Assembly (NCBI RefSeq): GCF_014193695.1
Contig: NZ_JACHZR010000003.1
Span: 558,001 to 622,000, forward strand
From: Rhizobium sp. BK316
Lineage (GTDB): Bacteria > Pseudomonadota > Alphaproteobacteria > Rhizobiales > Rhizobiaceae
Length of the DNA: 64,000 nt
Direction: 5' to 3'
This document shows positions 25,880-38,189 of this stretch, piece by piece. The translations under genes were made by a program, and so were the position numbers. The notes below the pieces were generated by a model that saw nothing but the letters and a program-made list of their open reading frames with translations, was not told the origin of the DNA and made no database searches. Positions within the stretch are counted from its first letter, which is position 1; each line of letters begins with the position of its first letter.

Positions 25880-27309
25880 ACTGGCTCTGGACCACCGAAG
25901 ACATGATCGCCGCGATGGCGGGCCGTCCCTTCGGTTCGTTGCCGCAAGGCATTACCGGCATTTCCATCGACAGCCGCTCGATCACGCCGGGTGAGGCTTT
26001 CTTCGCGATCAAGGGCGACCGTGTTGACGGGCATGACTTTGCCTCGATGGCCGTTGCCAATGGTGCGACTCTGCTCGTCGTCAGCGAAGGCCGTCTGCCG
26101 GCCATGGGGCGCCTGACCGTGCCGATGATCGTGGTCGAGGACGTGCTTGCTGCCCTCGGCAAGCTGGGGCAGGCGTCGCGCGAGCGCTCGCGGGCAAAGA
26201 TCATTGCCGTTACCGGTTCAGTCGGTAAGACGACGACCAAGGAGATGCTGCGCCATGTGCTGTCTCCCTCGGGCAAGGTGCATGCGTCGGTCGCCTCCTT
26301 CAACAATCACTGGGGTGTGCCGCTGACCTTGGCGCGCATGCCGATCGACACCTATTTCGGCGTCTTCGAAGTCGGCATGAACCATCCGGACGAGATCCGG
26401 CCGCTGGTGAAGATGATCCGCCCGCATGTCGCCGTCATCACGACGATCGCGCCGGCCCATCTCGGCAATTTCCAGAATGTCCAGGAAATCGCTGCCGCCA
26501 AGGCAGAGATCTTCGAAGGCCTGGAGCCGGGCGGTGATGTCGTTCTCAACCGTGACAATGAGCAGTTCAATTTCCTGGAGCAGACCGCCCAGGCGCTCGG
26601 CATCCAGAAGATCCATTCCTTTGGCCAGCATGCCAAGGCGGAATTCCGCCTTGCCGAGTTCAACGGCTCGGACGAAAGCTCGACGCTCTGGATGACTGTC
26701 GGTGGCGAGACCAAGGAAGTGCGCATCGGCGCGCCGGGCCGCCACATTGCTGAAAATGCGCTGGCAGCATTGGGCGTCGTGACGATCGTCGGCGCCAGCC
26801 TCGACAAGGCAATCGACGCGCTCGCGACGCTGAAGCCGGAGAAGGGCAGGGGCAAGCGCTACAGGCTGCCGATCGGCAATAGCAGCTTCACGCTGATCGA
26901 TGAAAGCTATAACGCCAATCCGGCCTCCATGCGCGCGGCGATCGCGCTGCTGGCATCGGCCGAGCCGACCGGCCGGGGCCGCCGCATCGCCGTTCTCGGC
27001 GACATGCTGGAGATGGGCGAATTTGCCGAGCAGGTCCATACGGATCTCGCAGGTCCGCTGCTCGCTGCCGGTCTGGAACATGTCTGGCTCGCGGGGCCTG
27101 AGATGGTGGCGCTGAAGGGCTCGCTTCCGGAGAGCGTCGCGGTCGAGCATCGCGAGAAGACGGAAGAATTGTTGGAATTCGTTTTGAACTCGGTCGCACC
27201 TGGCGACGTGTTGATGGTGAAGTCGTCTTTGGGGATCGGTTTCGGCAAGATTGTTGCCGCGCTCCTTGACAAGTACCCGCCAGTTTCAGACACGCAACGC
27301 GATCTATGA
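25876..27309 (+). CDS. murF: UDP-MurNAc-tripeptide:D-Ala-D-Ala ligase
   Basis: A 477-residue Mur ligase with ATP motif [27 protein letters not shown] and the central-domain NRDNEQF; the C-terminal domain has [14 protein letters not shown] and [11 protein letters not shown], both typical of MurF. It adds D-Ala-D-Ala to complete the pentapeptide. ATGA overlap with murE implies translational coupling. Confidence 0.97.
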   Translation: MNWLWTTEDMIAAMAGRPFGSLPQGITGISIDSRSITPGEAFFAIKGDRVDGHDFASMAVANGATLLVVSEGRLPAMGRLTVPMIVVEDVLAALGKLGQASRERSRAKIIAVTGSVGKTTTKEMLRHVLSPSGKVHASVASFNNHWGVPLTLARMPIDTYFGVFEVGMNHPDEIRPLVKMIRPHVAVITTIAPAHLGNFQNVQEIAAAKAEIFEGLEPGGDVVLNRDNEQFNFLEQTAQALGIQKIHSFGQHAKAEFRLAEFNGSDESSTLWMTVGGETKEVRIGAPGRHIAENALAALGVVTIVGASLDKAIDALATLKPEKGRGKRYRLPIGNSSFTLIDESYNANPASMRAAIALLASAEPTGRGRRIAVLGDMLEMGEFAEQVHTDLAGPLLAAGLEHVWLAGPEMVALKGSLPESVAVEHREKTEELLEFVLNSVAPGDVLMVKSSLGIGFGKIVAALLDKYPPVSDTQRDL

Positions 27310-27329
27310 TCGGGGAAAAGGGGCTTTGA

Positions 27330-28430
27330 ATGCTGATTTGGCTGGTTGAACTGTCGGAATATTTCAAATTTCTGAATCTGTTCAGGTACATTACCTTCCG
27401 TGCGGGTGCCGCTCTTTTCACCTCCGCTCTCACCGTTTTCCTCTTCGGGCCTGCTATCATCAATTCGCTGCGCATCCGGCAGGGCAAGGGCCAGCCGATC
27501 CGCGCAGACGGGCCGCAGACGCATTTCAAGAAGGCCGGCACCCCGACCATGGGTGGGCTGATGATTCTCGCCGGCATTGTCGGGGCGTCGCTGCTCTGGG
27601 CCGATCTTTCCAACGTCTATGTCGTCGCCACCCTGCTCGTGACGCTCGGTTTTGGCGCTATCGGCTTCTATGACGACTATCTCAAGGTTACGAAGCAGAG
27701 CCATAAGGGCTTTTCCGGCAAGGCGCGCCTCGGCATCGAATTCATCATCGCCGGCATCGCCGTCTATTTCATGATGCGCACGGCACTGGCCTCCGGCCCT
27801 GCCGGCTCGACTTTCGGCTCCTCGATCGCATTCCCCTTCTTCAAGGACTTCATGATCAATATCGGCATCATGTTCGTCGTCTTCGGCGGCTTCGTGATCG
27901 TTGGCGCCGGCAATGCCGTGAACTTGACCGACGGCCTCGACGGCCTCGCCATCGTGCCGGTCATGATCGCCGCTGCCGCCTTCGGCATCATCGCCTACCT
28001 CGCCGGTAATGCGGTCTTTGCGAATTACCTGCAGATCAATTTCGTGCCCGGTACCGGCGAGCTGGCCGTGGTGCTCGGCGCGGTTATCGGCGCTGGTCTC
28101 GGCTTCCTTTGGTTCAATGCTCCGCCGGCCGCAATCTTCATGGGCGACACCGGATCGCTCGCGCTCGGCGGCACGATCGGCACGGTTGCCGTTGCTACCA
28201 AGCATGAGATCGTCATGGCGATTGTCGGCGGTCTGTTCGTCATGGAGACGCTGTCGGTCATCATCCAGGTCGGCTTCTTCAAGATGACCGGTCGGCGCGT
28301 CTTCCTCATGGCGCCGATCCACCATCACTTCGAAAAGAAGGGCTGGACGGAAAGCCAGGTGGTCATCCGGTTCTGGATCATTGCCGTCGGTCTTGCCATG
28401 ATCGGTCTTTCCACGCTGAAGCTGCGGTGA
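27330..28430 (+). CDS. mraY: phospho-MurNAc-pentapeptide translocase
   Basis: A 366-residue integral membrane enzyme with about ten helices. Key loops: [52 protein letters not shown] and [12 protein letters not shown], which hold the Mg-binding aspartates, and [12 protein letters not shown] near the C-terminus. It makes lipid I from UDP-MurNAc-pentapeptide and undecaprenyl phosphate. AAAAGGGG precedes the ATG. Confidence 0.98.
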   Translation: MLIWLVELSEYFKFLNLFRYITFRAGAALFTSALTVFLFGPAIINSLRIRQGKGQPIRADGPQTHFKKAGTPTMGGLMILAGIVGASLLWADLSNVYVVATLLVTLGFGAIGFYDDYLKVTKQSHKGFSGKARLGIEFIIAGIAVYFMMRTALASGPAGSTFGSSIAFPFFKDFMINIGIMFVVFGGFVIVGAGNAVNLTDGLDGLAIVPVMIAAAAFGIIAYLAGNAVFANYLQINFVPGTGELAVVLGAVIGAGLGFLWFNAPPAAIFMGDTGSLALGGTIGTVAVATKHEIVMAIVGGLFVMETLSVIIQVGFFKMTGRRVFLMAPIHHHFEKKGWTESQVVIRFWIIAVGLAMIGLSTLKLR

Positions 28431-28437
28431 GGCGGTC

Positions 28438-29850
<1,413 letters not shown>

Positions 29851-29851
29851 C

Positions 29852-31006
29852 ATGGTGAGCCGCGCAGAACGTGGAGCATTGGCCGATTGGTTCTGGACCA
29901 TCGACCGCTTTTTCCTGGCCTTGTTCCTGTTCCTGATGGGCATCGGCTTCATGCTCTCGTTTGCGGCTTCGCCGGCGGTTGCCGAGCGTATCGGCCTGGA
30001 ACCCTTCCACTTCGTCAAGCGTCACGCGGCCTTCATGATCCCGTCGATCGGCGTTATGCTCGGCCTTTCCTTCCTGACGCCGCGCCAGGTGCGGCGCACC
30101 GCGATCATCCTGCTGATCGTCGCCCTTGCTATGATGCTTCTGGCGTTGTTCTTCGGCATCGAGGTCAAGGGGTCCCGCCGCTGGGTCACGCTCGCGGGTG
30201 TTTCGATCCAGCCGTCGGAATTCATGAAGCCGGCCTTCGTCGTGGTCTGCGCCTGGCTCTTTGCCGAGCATGCCCGCCAGCCGGAAATTCCGGGCAATCT
30301 CTTTGCCATCATCCTGTTCGGCATTGTCGCAGCCCTTCTCGTGGCGCAGCCTGACCTTGGCCAGACGATCCTGACGACGGCGGTGTGGGGCGGCATGTTC
30401 TTCATGGCCGGCATGCCGTGGCTCTGGATCATCGTGCTCGGCGCCGGCGGCGCGGGTGGCCTGGTGACCGCCTATTACGTCTTCCCTCACGTGGCGGGCC
30501 GAATAGACAAGTTCCTGACCGGCGAAGGCGATACGTTCCAGATCGATACTGCCCGCGAGGCGATCATCCGCGGCGACTGGTTCGGCCAGGGGCCGGGCGA
30601 GGGCATCGTCAAGCGCATCATTCCAGACGCCCATACCGACTTCATCTTTTCGGTCGCGGCCGAGGAATTCGGCATCGTCTTCTGTATCGCGCTCGTTGCC
30701 ATCTTCACCGTGCTGGTGCTGCGCGGCCTGTCGCATGCTTACCGCGAACGCAACGACTTCAGCCGTTTTGCCGTCGCCGGGCTCGTGCTGCAGATGGGTA
30801 TCCAGTCGATCATCAATATCGGCGTCAATCTCGAACTGCTGCCGGCCAAGGGCATGACGCTGCCGCTGATTTCCTACGGCGGTTCGTCGATGGTGGCGAT
30901 CTGCGTGACGGCCGGCTTCATTCTGGCGCTGACGCGCCATCGTCCGGAAAAACGTGCGCAGGACCGGAGCCTCTTCCGCGTGCCGCACGGCATGCCGGCG
31001 GAGTAA
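29852..31006 (+). CDS. ftsW: septal peptidoglycan glycosyltransferase FtsW (SEDS)
   Basis: A 384-residue SEDS membrane protein with about ten helices. Conserved loops: [35 protein letters not shown] (with the catalytic Asp), [14 protein letters not shown] and [13 protein letters not shown]. It polymerises lipid II at the septum together with FtsI. It sits in the usual place before murG. Confidence 0.97.
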   Translation: MVSRAERGALADWFWTIDRFFLALFLFLMGIGFMLSFAASPAVAERIGLEPFHFVKRHAAFMIPSIGVMLGLSFLTPRQVRRTAIILLIVALAMMLLALFFGIEVKGSRRWVTLAGVSIQPSEFMKPAFVVVCAWLFAEHARQPEIPGNLFAIILFGIVAALLVAQPDLGQTILTTAVWGGMFFMAGMPWLWIIVLGAGGAGGLVTAYYVFPHVAGRIDKFLTGEGDTFQIDTAREAIIRGDWFGQGPGEGIVKRIIPDAHTDFIFSVAAEEFGIVFCIALVAIFTVLVLRGLSHAYRERNDFSRFAVAGLVLQMGIQSIINIGVNLELLPAKGMTLPLISYGGSSMVAICVTAGFILALTRHRPEKRAQDRSLFRVPHGMPAE

Positions 31007-31013
31007 GGGGATT

Positions 31014-32138
31014 ATGAGCAAGGGCATCGTCCTTCTTGCCGCCGGGGGAACCGGCGGCCACGTCTTTCCGGCAGAAGCGCTTGCCTTCAAGCTCAGGGAG
31101 CGCGGCTATTCCGTGCATCTCGTCACCGACAGCCGTGCGGAGCGCTATGCCGGCAAGTTTCCGGCCGACGAGATCCATGTCGTGCCGTCGGCGACGATCG
31201 GTTCGAAGAACCCGGTCGCCGTTGCCCGCTCGCTCTGGAAGCTCTGGACCGGCATGCGGGCGGCAAAAAGGCTGATCCAGCGGCTGAAGCCTGTCGTCGT
31301 CGTTGGCTTCGGCGGCTATCCGACCGTGCCGCCGTTGCTCGCCGCCACGCGCCTCGGCGTTCCCTCGATGCTGCACGAGCAGAATGCCGTCATGGGCCGC
31401 GCCAACAAGGCGCTGGCGCCGCGCGTCAGGGCGATTGCCGGCGGCTTCCTGCCTGAGAGCGGCGGACCATTTTCCGACAAGACGGTCGCGACCGGCAATC
31501 CCGTGCGCCCGGCGATCCTTGCCGCAGCCGAGCAGCCCTATATGCCTTCGCATCCCGGTGAGCCGTTCAATCTCGTCGTCTTCGGCGGCAGCCAGGGCGC
31601 GCAATATTTCTCCAAGGCGATGCCGACGGCGATCAGCCTGCTCGACGATGCGCTGCGCGCGCGGCTGAGGGTAACCCAGCAGGTTCGCCCTGAGGATATG
31701 GAGACGGTGCGCGGGTGCGTGGTGCAGCTGCAGATGGCTGCGGATATTGCGCCGTTTTTCAACGACATGGCGGAGCGTCTTGCCAAGGCGCATCTGGTCA
31801 TCTGCCGTTCGGGCGCCTCGACGGTTTCGGAAATCTCGGTCATCGGCCGTCCGGCCGTGCTGGTGCCTTATCCGCATGCGCTCGACCATGATCAGGCGGC
31901 CAATGCCGCAGCGCTTGCGGCGACCGGCGGAGCCAAGGTGATCGCCCAGTCGGAGCTTTCGCCGGAGCATATCGCCTCCATCCTGACGCATGTGATGAAC
32001 GATCCGGAAAAGCTTGCCGGCATGGCGGCTGCCGCCAAGCGTGCGGGAAAACCTGACGCGGCGAACTTGCTTGCCGACATGGTTGAGGCTATTGCCGCCG
32101 GCAAGACAGTTACAGAATTCAAGGGGGCACGCACATGA
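31014..32138 (+). CDS. murG: UDP-GlcNAc:lipid I N-acetylglucosaminyltransferase
   Basis: A 374-residue GT-B glycosyltransferase. [18 protein letters not shown] is the first G-loop, [16 protein letters not shown] and [13 protein letters not shown] bind lipid [11 protein letters not shown] is the second G-loop, and [22 protein letters not shown] binds the UDP sugar. It makes lipid II at the inner face of the membrane. The stop overlaps murC (ATGA). Confidence 0.97.
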   Translation: MSKGIVLLAAGGTGGHVFPAEALAFKLRERGYSVHLVTDSRAERYAGKFPADEIHVVPSATIGSKNPVAVARSLWKLWTGMRAAKRLIQRLKPVVVVGFGGYPTVPPLLAATRLGVPSMLHEQNAVMGRANKALAPRVRAIAGGFLPESGGPFSDKTVATGNPVRPAILAAAEQPYMPSHPGEPFNLVVFGGSQGAQYFSKAMPTAISLLDDALRARLRVTQQVRPEDMETVRGCVVQLQMAADIAPFFNDMAERLAKAHLVICRSGASTVSEISVIGRPAVLVPYPHALDHDQAANAAALAATGGAKVIAQSELSPEHIASILTHVMNDPEKLAGMAAAAKRAGKPDAANLLADMVEAIAAGKTVTEFKGART

Positions 32139-33550
32139 AGCTGCCAAAGGCGATAGGCCTTGTCCATTTCATCGGCATCGGCGGTATCGGCATGAGCGGT
32201 ATCGCCGAAGTGCTGCATAATCTCGGCCATAGGGTGCAGGGATCGGATCAATCCGACAGCGCCAATGTCCAGCGCCTGCGCGACAAAGGCATTGAGGTCT
32301 TCGTCGGCCACAGGGCGGAAAACCTCGGCGATGCCGAAGTCGTCGTCGTGTCGACCGCGATCAAGAAGAGCAATCCGGAACTCATTGCCGCGCGCGAAAA
32401 GCTCTTGCCGGTCGTGCGCCGCGCCGAAATGCTGGCCGAGCTGATGCGCTTCCGCAATGCGATCGCCATCGGCGGCACGCACGGCAAGACGACGACCACC
32501 TCGCTCGTCGCCGCACTGCTCGAGGCCGGCGGGCTGGACCCGACCGTCATCAATGGCGGCATCATCAATGCCTACGGCACGAATGCGCGCATGGGCGAGG
32601 GCGAGTGGATGGTGGTCGAGGCGGACGAATCCGACGGTACCTTCCTGAAGCTGCCGGCCGATGTGGCCGTCGTCACTAATATCGACCCCGAACATCTCGA
32701 CCACTACGGCAATTTCGATGCCGTTCGCGCCGCCTTCCGGCAGTTCGTCGAGAATGTGCCTTTCTACGGCTTCGGCGTCATGTGCCTCGATCATCCCGAG
32801 GTGCAGGCGTTGGTCAGCCGCATTGAGGACCGCAAGGTCATCACCTATGGCGAAAACCCGCAGGCCGATGTGCGCTTCATGAATGTGCGCATCGACGGCA
32901 CGCGCTCGATCTTCGACGTCGAGATACGCCGCCGCCGCACTGGTCAGGTCATTCGGCTCAACGATCTCATCATGCCGATGCCCGGCCGTCACAATATTTC
33001 GAATGCGACTGCGGCCGTTGCCGTGGCCAACCGGCTTGGCATCTCCCGCGAGGATATCGCCAAGGGGCTTGCCTCCTTCGGTGGTGTGAAGCGTCGCTTC
33101 ACGCTGACGGGCGAATGGAACGGCGTGCAGATCTTCGACGATTACGGCCATCACCCGGTCGAGATCAAGGCGGTGCTGCGCGCTGCCCGCGAAGCCTGCA
33201 AGGGCCGGATCATCGCGGTGCACCAGCCGCACCGCTACACACGCCTGTCGAGCCTCTTCGAGGAATTCGCGGCCTGCTTCAACGATGCCGACAGCATCTT
33301 CATTGCGCCTGTTTATGCCGCGGGCGAGGATTTGATCGAGGGAGCGGATTCGGAATCGCTCGTTTCCCGCATCAAATCGGGTGGCCATCGTGACGCCCGT
33401 TTCCTTCCTTCGGCGGAGGCTCTACCTCAGATGGTAGCAGAGATTGCAAAGCCCGGGGACTTTGTGGTTCTGTTGGGGGCTGGTAGCATTACATATTGGG
33501 CAGCAGCGCTGCCGAAGCAGTTGCAAGACCTTTCAGGAAAGTCCGCATGA
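32135..33550 (+). CDS. murC: UDP-MurNAc:L-alanine ligase
   Basis: A 471-residue Mur ligase beginning with the nucleotide-binding [20 protein letters not shown] site [15 protein letters not shown], then [25 protein letters not shown] and a C-terminal [14 protein letters not shown] with [14 protein letters not shown]. It adds the first stem residue, L-Ala. Overlaps at both ends (murG, murB) by ATGA. Confidence 0.98.
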   Translation: MKLPKAIGLVHFIGIGGIGMSGIAEVLHNLGHRVQGSDQSDSANVQRLRDKGIEVFVGHRAENLGDAEVVVVSTAIKKSNPELIAAREKLLPVVRRAEMLAELMRFRNAIAIGGTHGKTTTTSLVAALLEAGGLDPTVINGGIINAYGTNARMGEGEWMVVEADESDGTFLKLPADVAVVTNIDPEHLDHYGNFDAVRAAFRQFVENVPFYGFGVMCLDHPEVQALVSRIEDRKVITYGENPQADVRFMNVRIDGTRSIFDVEIRRRRTGQVIRLNDLIMPMPGRHNISNATAAVAVANRLGISREDIAKGLASFGGVKRRFTLTGEWNGVQIFDDYGHHPVEIKAVLRAAREACKGRIIAVHQPHRYTRLSSLFEEFAACFNDADSIFIAPVYAAGEDLIEGADSESLVSRIKSGGHRDARFLPSAEALPQMVAEIAKPGDFVVLLGAGSITYWAAALPKQLQDLSGKSA

Positions 33551-34521
33551 AACAGGTTAACGGGGAAAAGCTTCTTGCCTCTCTCGGAGAAGGCGTAAAG
33601 GACATTCGCGGCCGACTGACGCCGGATGCCCCCATGGATCGCGTCACCTGGTTCCGCGCCGGCGGTCTGGCCGAGCTGATGTTCCAGCCGCATGACGAGG
33701 AAGACCTGATCGCCTTCTTGAAGATTCTACCGGATGAAGTGCCGCTGACGGTGGTCGGCGTCGGCTCGAATATCCTGGTGCGCGATGGCGGCATTCCGGG
33801 CGTCGTGCTGCGCCTGTCGGCCAAGGGCTTCGGCTTTGTCGAACTCGCCGGCGAAAACCGCATTCTTGCCGGCGCCATCTGCCCGGACAAGCATGTGGCC
33901 GCCATGGCGATGGACAACGGCATCGGCGGTTTCGCTTTCTATTACGGCATTCCCGGCGGTATCGGCGGTGCTGCCCGCATGAATGCCGGCGCCAATGGCT
34001 CCGAGACGAAGGATCGCGTCGTCGAGGTCCGCGCGATCGACCGCAAGGGCAACAAGCATGTCCTCACGAATGCCGAGATGGGCTATTCCTATCGCCACTC
34101 CGATGCTGCGGATGATCTGATCTTCACATCGGTGCTTTTCGAGGGCTATGCCGACGACCGTGCCAAGATTCGCGCCGATATGGATGCCGTGCGCAATCAC
34201 CGCGAGACGGTACAGCCGATTCGCGAAAAGACCGGCGGCTCGACTTTCAAGAACCCCGAGGGTCATTCGGCCTGGAAGCTGATTGATGAAGCGGATTGCC
34301 GCGGTCTCGTCATCGGCAGCGCGCAGATGTCGTCGCTTCACTGCAACTTCATGATCAACATGGGGCAGGCGACGGGCTACGATCTCGAATATCTGGGCGA
34401 GGAAGTGCGCCGCAAGGTTTTCGAAATGTCAGGCATCAAGCTCGAATGGGAAATCAAGCGTCTCGGCCTTTTCATGCCCGACCGTGAGGTTCGCCCCTTT
34501 CAGGGCGTGACGTCAGAGTAA
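33547..34521 (+). CDS. murB: UDP-N-acetylenolpyruvoylglucosamine reductase
   Basis: A 324-residue FAD enzyme of type I MurB. FAD-binding [38 protein letters not shown], the MGYSYRHSD segment, and [18 protein letters not shown] with the catalytic Ser. It reduces enolpyruvyl-UDP-GlcNAc to UDP-MurNAc with NADPH. It is the last gene of the unbroken left half of the cluster. Confidence 0.97.
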   Translation: MKQVNGEKLLASLGEGVKDIRGRLTPDAPMDRVTWFRAGGLAELMFQPHDEEDLIAFLKILPDEVPLTVVGVGSNILVRDGGIPGVVLRLSAKGFGFVELAGENRILAGAICPDKHVAAMAMDNGIGGFAFYYGIPGGIGGAARMNAGANGSETKDRVVEVRAIDRKGNKHVLTNAEMGYSYRHSDAADDLIFTSVLFEGYADDRAKIRADMDAVRNHRETVQPIREKTGGSTFKNPEGHSAWKLIDEADCRGLVIGSAQMSSLHCNFMINMGQATGYDLEYLGEEVRRKVFEMSGIKLEWEIKRLGLFMPDREVRPFQGVTSE

Positions 34522-34525
34522 CCTT

Positions 34526-34630
34526 TAAAGCGTGTCGCGATCTTTCAGATCCGCTTGGCACGCTTTAACTCTTTGTTTGACGCATGTCGTTGTCGAAAAC
34601 GGCTGCACACTTTTGCGCGACATGCTTTAG
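34526..34630. repeat. composite palindromic repeat, copy B (two hairpins)
   Basis: First hairpin: AAAGCGTG (34527-34534) with CACGCTTT (34559-34566). Second: CTTTGTTTGACGCATGTCG with CGACATGCTTTAG around a GAAAACGGCTGCACACTTTT core, the same family as copies A and C. The TAA stop of the facing epimerase gene lies in the last bases of the repeat. Confidence 0.85.
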
Positions 34631-35556
34631 TTCACCGCAAGCCTCAGGCCTTCGCGCGGCGTGATGACTGGCGACCAGCCCAGCACGTCGCGGGTGTGGG
34701 ATATATCGACCTGCAGCGAGCCGCAGAGGCGCTGATAGACGGCTTCCTTTCCGGTGATCCTGGCTGCCATATGCATCAGGGACGGGGGGAAGGGCAGCAG
34801 CATCGGTTTGACGGAGAGGCCTGCGGCAATGCCCTCGACCAGCGCGGGCGTCGAAAGATCTTCGCCATCTCCGGCAAGGAAGGTTTCGCCGGCGGCGGCG
34901 GGATGCTGCATGCAGGTGATGATCAGGTCGACGAGGTTCTGCACTGCGACCAGCGTGCGGCGGTTTTTCAGCGAGGCGAAGGGCAGCGGCAGTTTCTTGC
35001 GGACAAGCCCGACAAGCAGCGCGAAGTTGCCGCGCGCGCCGGGACCGTAGACCAGCGGCGGGCGGACGATAACAACCTCCATGCCGGTGCGGGCGGCGAT
35101 CTCGCGCAGGCCGATTTCGCTTTCCATCTTGGAAATGCCGTAGGGATCGAGGGGCTTCGGCGTGTCGTCGTGCCGGAACGGCCGGTCGTTCTCTTCGCCG
35201 TTGACCTTGATGGTGCTGATGAAGACGAACCGTTTCACACCCGCACGGGCGGCCTGTTCGGCAAGGTTCAGGGTGGAAGCGGTGTTGGCGCGGCGGAAGT
35301 CCGCCAGTGGATCTGCCGAACGATCGTTCATGATGTGAACGCGGGCGGCGAGATGGACGATGACGTCGACGCCGTCGAGTGCTGCCGTCCAGTCGGTCTT
35401 CTCGGTGATATCGACCGGGAAATGCCTGATATCGGACGGGAAGGCCGATGTCGCGGAACGTGTCGTGACCGTTACGTCGCAAATCCGCTCTCTGTGCAGC
35501 CGTTCGACAAGCGGACCGCCGACGAAGCCGGCTGCGCCGGTGACGAGGCATCGCAT
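34627..35556 (-). CDS. NAD-dependent epimerase/dehydratase (extended SDR)
   Basis: A 309-residue extended short-chain dehydrogenase. N-terminal NAD motif VTGAAGFVGGPLVERL, then VDVIVHLAARVHIM, FVFISTIKVNGE (Ser/Thr of the triad) and YGISKME (Tyr and Lys). The family includes UDP-glucose 4-epimerase and polysaccharide-precursor enzymes; LGWSPVITPREGL at the end also fits this. The sugar cannot be specified. It lies opposite to the division genes, between murB and ddl, and its stop codon is inside a repeat, suggesting secondary insertion. Confidence 0.9.
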   Translation of the reverse strand: MRCLVTGAAGFVGGPLVERLHRERICDVTVTTRSATSAFPSDIRHFPVDITEKTDWTAALDGVDVIVHLAARVHIMNDRSADPLADFRRANTASTLNLAEQAARAGVKRFVFISTIKVNGEENDRPFRHDDTPKPLDPYGISKMESEIGLREIAARTGMEVVIVRPPLVYGPGARGNFALLVGLVRKKLPLPFASLKNRRTLVAVQNLVDLIITCMQHPAAAGETFLAGDGEDLSTPALVEGIAAGLSVKPMLLPFPPSLMHMAARITGKEAVYQRLCGSLQVDISHTRDVLGWSPVITPREGLRLAVN

Positions 35557-35616
35557 GATCTTCTCCCTGTTCGCCCGTAGAGGCCTTGGCTAACCGGAAG
35601 CGCTGGCTGCATCAAT

Positions 35617-35652
35617 AAAAAAAGCCGCGACGGCGGGCGGCGCGGCTTTTTG
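35617..35652 (-). terminator. terminator after the MHS transporter gene, minus strand
   Basis: AAAAAGCCGCG (about 35619-35629) pairs with CGCGGCTTTTT (35641-35651); on the minus strand the hairpin is followed by a run of seven T. It ends the transcript of the transporter gene. Confidence 0.88.
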
Positions 35653-35669
35653 TTCAGATGGTAAGTGGC

Positions 35670-36971
35670 TCAGACTTCTTCGCGACCCGACAGCAGGATG
35701 CAGATCAGCGAGATCGCAGCCGAGGCGGCGAGATAGTAGCCGACATAGTTGAGGTTGTAGTTGGTTGCGAGCCAGGTGGCGATATAGGGAGCAAGCGAAG
35801 CCCCGAAGATGCCGCCGAGGTTGAACGTCATCGAGGCGCCGGTGTAGCGCACCATGGTCGGGAAGGGAGCTGCCAGGGCAGCGCCGATCGGACCATAGGT
35901 GAATCCCATCAGGCCGAGGCCGATGATCGAGCACAGAACCGCGCCGGTCAGGCCTGCCGTCAGCAGGCTCGCATAGAAGAAGCCGAAGACGGCGATGGCG
36001 ATCGTAGTCAGGATCAGGATCAGGCGACGCGAGTAGCGGTCCGACAGCCAGCCGGAGAGCGGGATCGTCAGGCCGAAGAAGACGACGCCGACGAGCTGGA
36101 TGACCAGGAACTGCTCGCGCGAATAGCCGAGTTTCGTCGTGCCCCAGGACAGCGTGAAGACCGTCATCAGGTAGAAGAGCACGAAGGTGGCGACTGCGAT
36201 GAACGTGCCGAGGATGAGGCTGCGCAGGTGGCCGCGGAAGACGGTCGCGACGGGAACGGCGACGCGCTCGTGCTTTTCGACAGCCTTCTGGAATTCAGGC
36301 GTTTCGGCGATCTTCAGGCGGACATAGAGACCGACGGCGACGAGCGCGAGACTGGCGATGAAGGGAATGCGCCAGCCATAGGCGAGGAAGTCCTCGTTGC
36401 TCATGGTTTCCGCCAGGATCAGGAAGAAGCCGGAGGAAAGGATGAAGCCGATCGGCGCGCCGAGCTGCGGGAACATGGCGTACCAGCTGCGCTTGCCGGG
36501 AGGTGCGTTTTCCGTCGCGAGCAGCACGGCGCCACCCCATTCGCCGCCGAGGCCGAGGCCCTGGCCGAAGCGGCACAGCGCGAGCAGCAACGGAGCGGCG
36601 ATGCCGATCGCATCATAACCCGGCAGGATGCCGATCACGACGGTAGACAGGCCCATGGTCATGAGGGCGGCCACGAGCGTCGCCTTGCGGCCAACCTTGT
36701 CGCCGAAATGGCCGAAGACCACGGCGCCGAAGGGGCGGGCGAAGAAGGCGATCGAGAAGGTCACGAGCGACTGCAGGAGTGCGGAGGTCGGATCGCTCGA
36801 GGGAAAGAAGAGGTGCGGGAAAACGATGACGGCTGCCGTCGCGTAGACGTAGAAGTCGAAGAATTCGATGGTGGTGCCGATGAGGCTGGCAATCAGGACG
36901 CGTGCCGGAGAATTGACCTGCGTGCTGGTCGAAGGGCTCGGCGATACGGAGATCGCTTCTGTCATGTTCAT
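35670..36971 (-). CDS. MFS transporter, metabolite:H+ symporter (MHS) type
   Basis: A 433-residue, 12-helix transporter. ASLIGTTIEFFDFYVYATAA, GHFGDKVGRKATLVAAL (MFS motif A) and FGQGLGLGGEWGGAVLLATE are typical of the MHS family that includes ProP, ShiA and citrate/ketoglutarate permeases. It imports a small polar organic compound with protons. The substrate is not predictable. It sits inside the division cluster, on the strand opposite to it. Confidence 0.92.
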   Translation of the reverse strand: MNMTEAISVSPSPSTSTQVNSPARVLIASLIGTTIEFFDFYVYATAAVIVFPHLFFPSSDPTSALLQSLVTFSIAFFARPFGAVVFGHFGDKVGRKATLVAALMTMGLSTVVIGILPGYDAIGIAAPLLLALCRFGQGLGLGGEWGGAVLLATENAPPGKRSWYAMFPQLGAPIGFILSSGFFLILAETMSNEDFLAYGWRIPFIASLALVAVGLYVRLKIAETPEFQKAVEKHERVAVPVATVFRGHLRSLILGTFIAVATFVLFYLMTVFTLSWGTTKLGYSREQFLVIQLVGVVFFGLTIPLSGWLSDRYSRRLILILTTIAIAVFGFFYASLLTAGLTGAVLCSIIGLGLMGFTYGPIGAALAAPFPTMVRYTGASMTFNLGGIFGASLAPYIATWLATNYNLNYVGYYLAASAAISLICILLSGREEV

Positions 36972-37227
36972 TCCAATCAGTATTTTTATCGATTTGCTTG
37001 GGAGCTGCCGCTCTTAACGCAATTTTAAGGCTGAGAAAATGCCCGGACACGCAAGAATATGACGCTAACGACATTATCCGCGGGTGTGACCGGGCTGCCT
37101 CGATGGGCAGGCTCGGCGCTTTTTCAACCTTGCGCCAAGCTTGGCATGGGCTAGCCGCGAACTTGACCGGAATCAAATTGTAATTGACTGATAAGTACTC
37201 TCTGGTTGAGAGAATGGAGGGGCACAC

Positions 37228-37914
37228 ATGCAAAAAAGTCTTGCTGCCGAGTTTTTCGGTACATTCTGGCTGGTCTTCGGCGGATGCGGCAGTGCTGTGT
37301 TCGCGGCCGCCTATCCTGAACTTGGCATCGGTTTTGCCGGCGTGGCGCTGGCGTTCGGTTTGACCGTCCTCACCATGGCCTATGCCGTGGGCGGCATTTC
37401 CGGCGGCCATTTCAATCCCGCCGTCTCTCTCGGCCTTGTTGTTGCGGGACGTTTTCCCGCGGCTAGCCTCGTTCCCTATGTGGTCGCACAGGTGGTCGGT
37501 GCCATCGTCGCTGCCGCAGCGCTCTATCTCATCGCCAGCGGCAAGGCGGGTTTCGAGCTCGGCGGGTTTGCGGCCAACGGATATGGCGAACATTCTCCGG
37601 GCGGTTATTCGCTGCTTTCGGCACTGCTGATCGAAGTTCTGCTGACCATGTTTTTCCTGATCATCATCCTGGGATCGACAAGCAGCCGGGTACCCGCAGG
37701 CTTTGCGCCGCTTGCGATCGGCCTGGGGCTGACGCTGATTCACCTCGTCTCGATCCCCGTGACGAATACCTCCGTCAATCCGGCGCGTTCGACCGGGCAG
37801 GCGCTTTTCGTCGGCGGCTGGGCGCTGCAGCAACTCTGGCTGTTCTGGATCGCGCCGCTTGCGGGCGGTGCGATCGGCGGCCTCGTCTGGAAATTCTTCG
37901 GCGATAAGGACTGA
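37228..37914 (+). CDS. aqpZ: aquaporin Z
   Basis: A 228-residue, six-helix MIP channel. The two NPA half-helices are intact ([11 protein letters not shown] and [10 protein letters not shown]). The residues before the second NPA and the short loops are those of water-selective AqpZ, not glycerol facilitators. It opens [32 protein letters not shown] precedes the ATG. It has its own terminator and sits between murB and ddl. Confidence 0.95.
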   Translation: MQKSLAAEFFGTFWLVFGGCGSAVFAAAYPELGIGFAGVALAFGLTVLTMAYAVGGISGGHFNPAVSLGLVVAGRFPAASLVPYVVAQVVGAIVAAAALYLIASGKAGFELGGFAANGYGEHSPGGYSLLSALLIEVLLTMFFLIIILGSTSSRVPAGFAPLAIGLGLTLIHLVSIPVTNTSVNPARSTGQALFVGGWALQQLWLFWIAPLAGGAIGGLVWKFFGDKD

Positions 37915-37940
37915 CTGCAAAACATCAGGACATGCCATTG

Positions 37941-37970
37941 AACCCGCGTGGTTTTTCCGCGCGGGTTTTT
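37941..37970 (+). terminator. rho-independent terminator of aqpZ
   Basis: AACCCGCG (37941-37948) pairs with CGCGGGTT (37960-37967), followed by a short T run. Confidence 0.85.
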
Positions 37971-38065
37971 CATTTTCCATCGCCTTCCCGGCCGGTTCGC
38001 TGTGATATTCGCGCGACCGCAAGGGCAGAAAAATGAAGCATGTGGCAAGGCGGAGTTAACGAAAG

Positions 38066-38084
38066 TAAACGGTTCGTTAACCAT
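38066..38084. promoter_or_regulatory. CtrA-like site upstream of ddl-ftsQAZ
   Basis: TAAA-CGGTTCG-TTAACCAT: N7 spacing with one mismatch in the left half of TTAA-N7-TTAA, and the right half extends to TTAACCAT. It lies about 105 bases before the ddl ATG; an extra TTAA is at 38056. Confidence 0.45.
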
Positions 38085-38189
38085 AATGATGTTCTAATGC
38101 ACCCAAGTCAGGCAAAGGCCACGAAGCGCGCAGACCAGCTTCGCGCAAGCCTAGGTTCTGCAAAGTGAAAGTTATTTTTGGGGGTGTTG

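Noticed and set aside
35658..37028. A 456-codon plus-strand frame opposite the MHS transporter gene
   Set aside because: The product is a charged low-complexity sequence (many Glu/Asp/Arg/Gln), the usual antisense image of a membrane protein gene.
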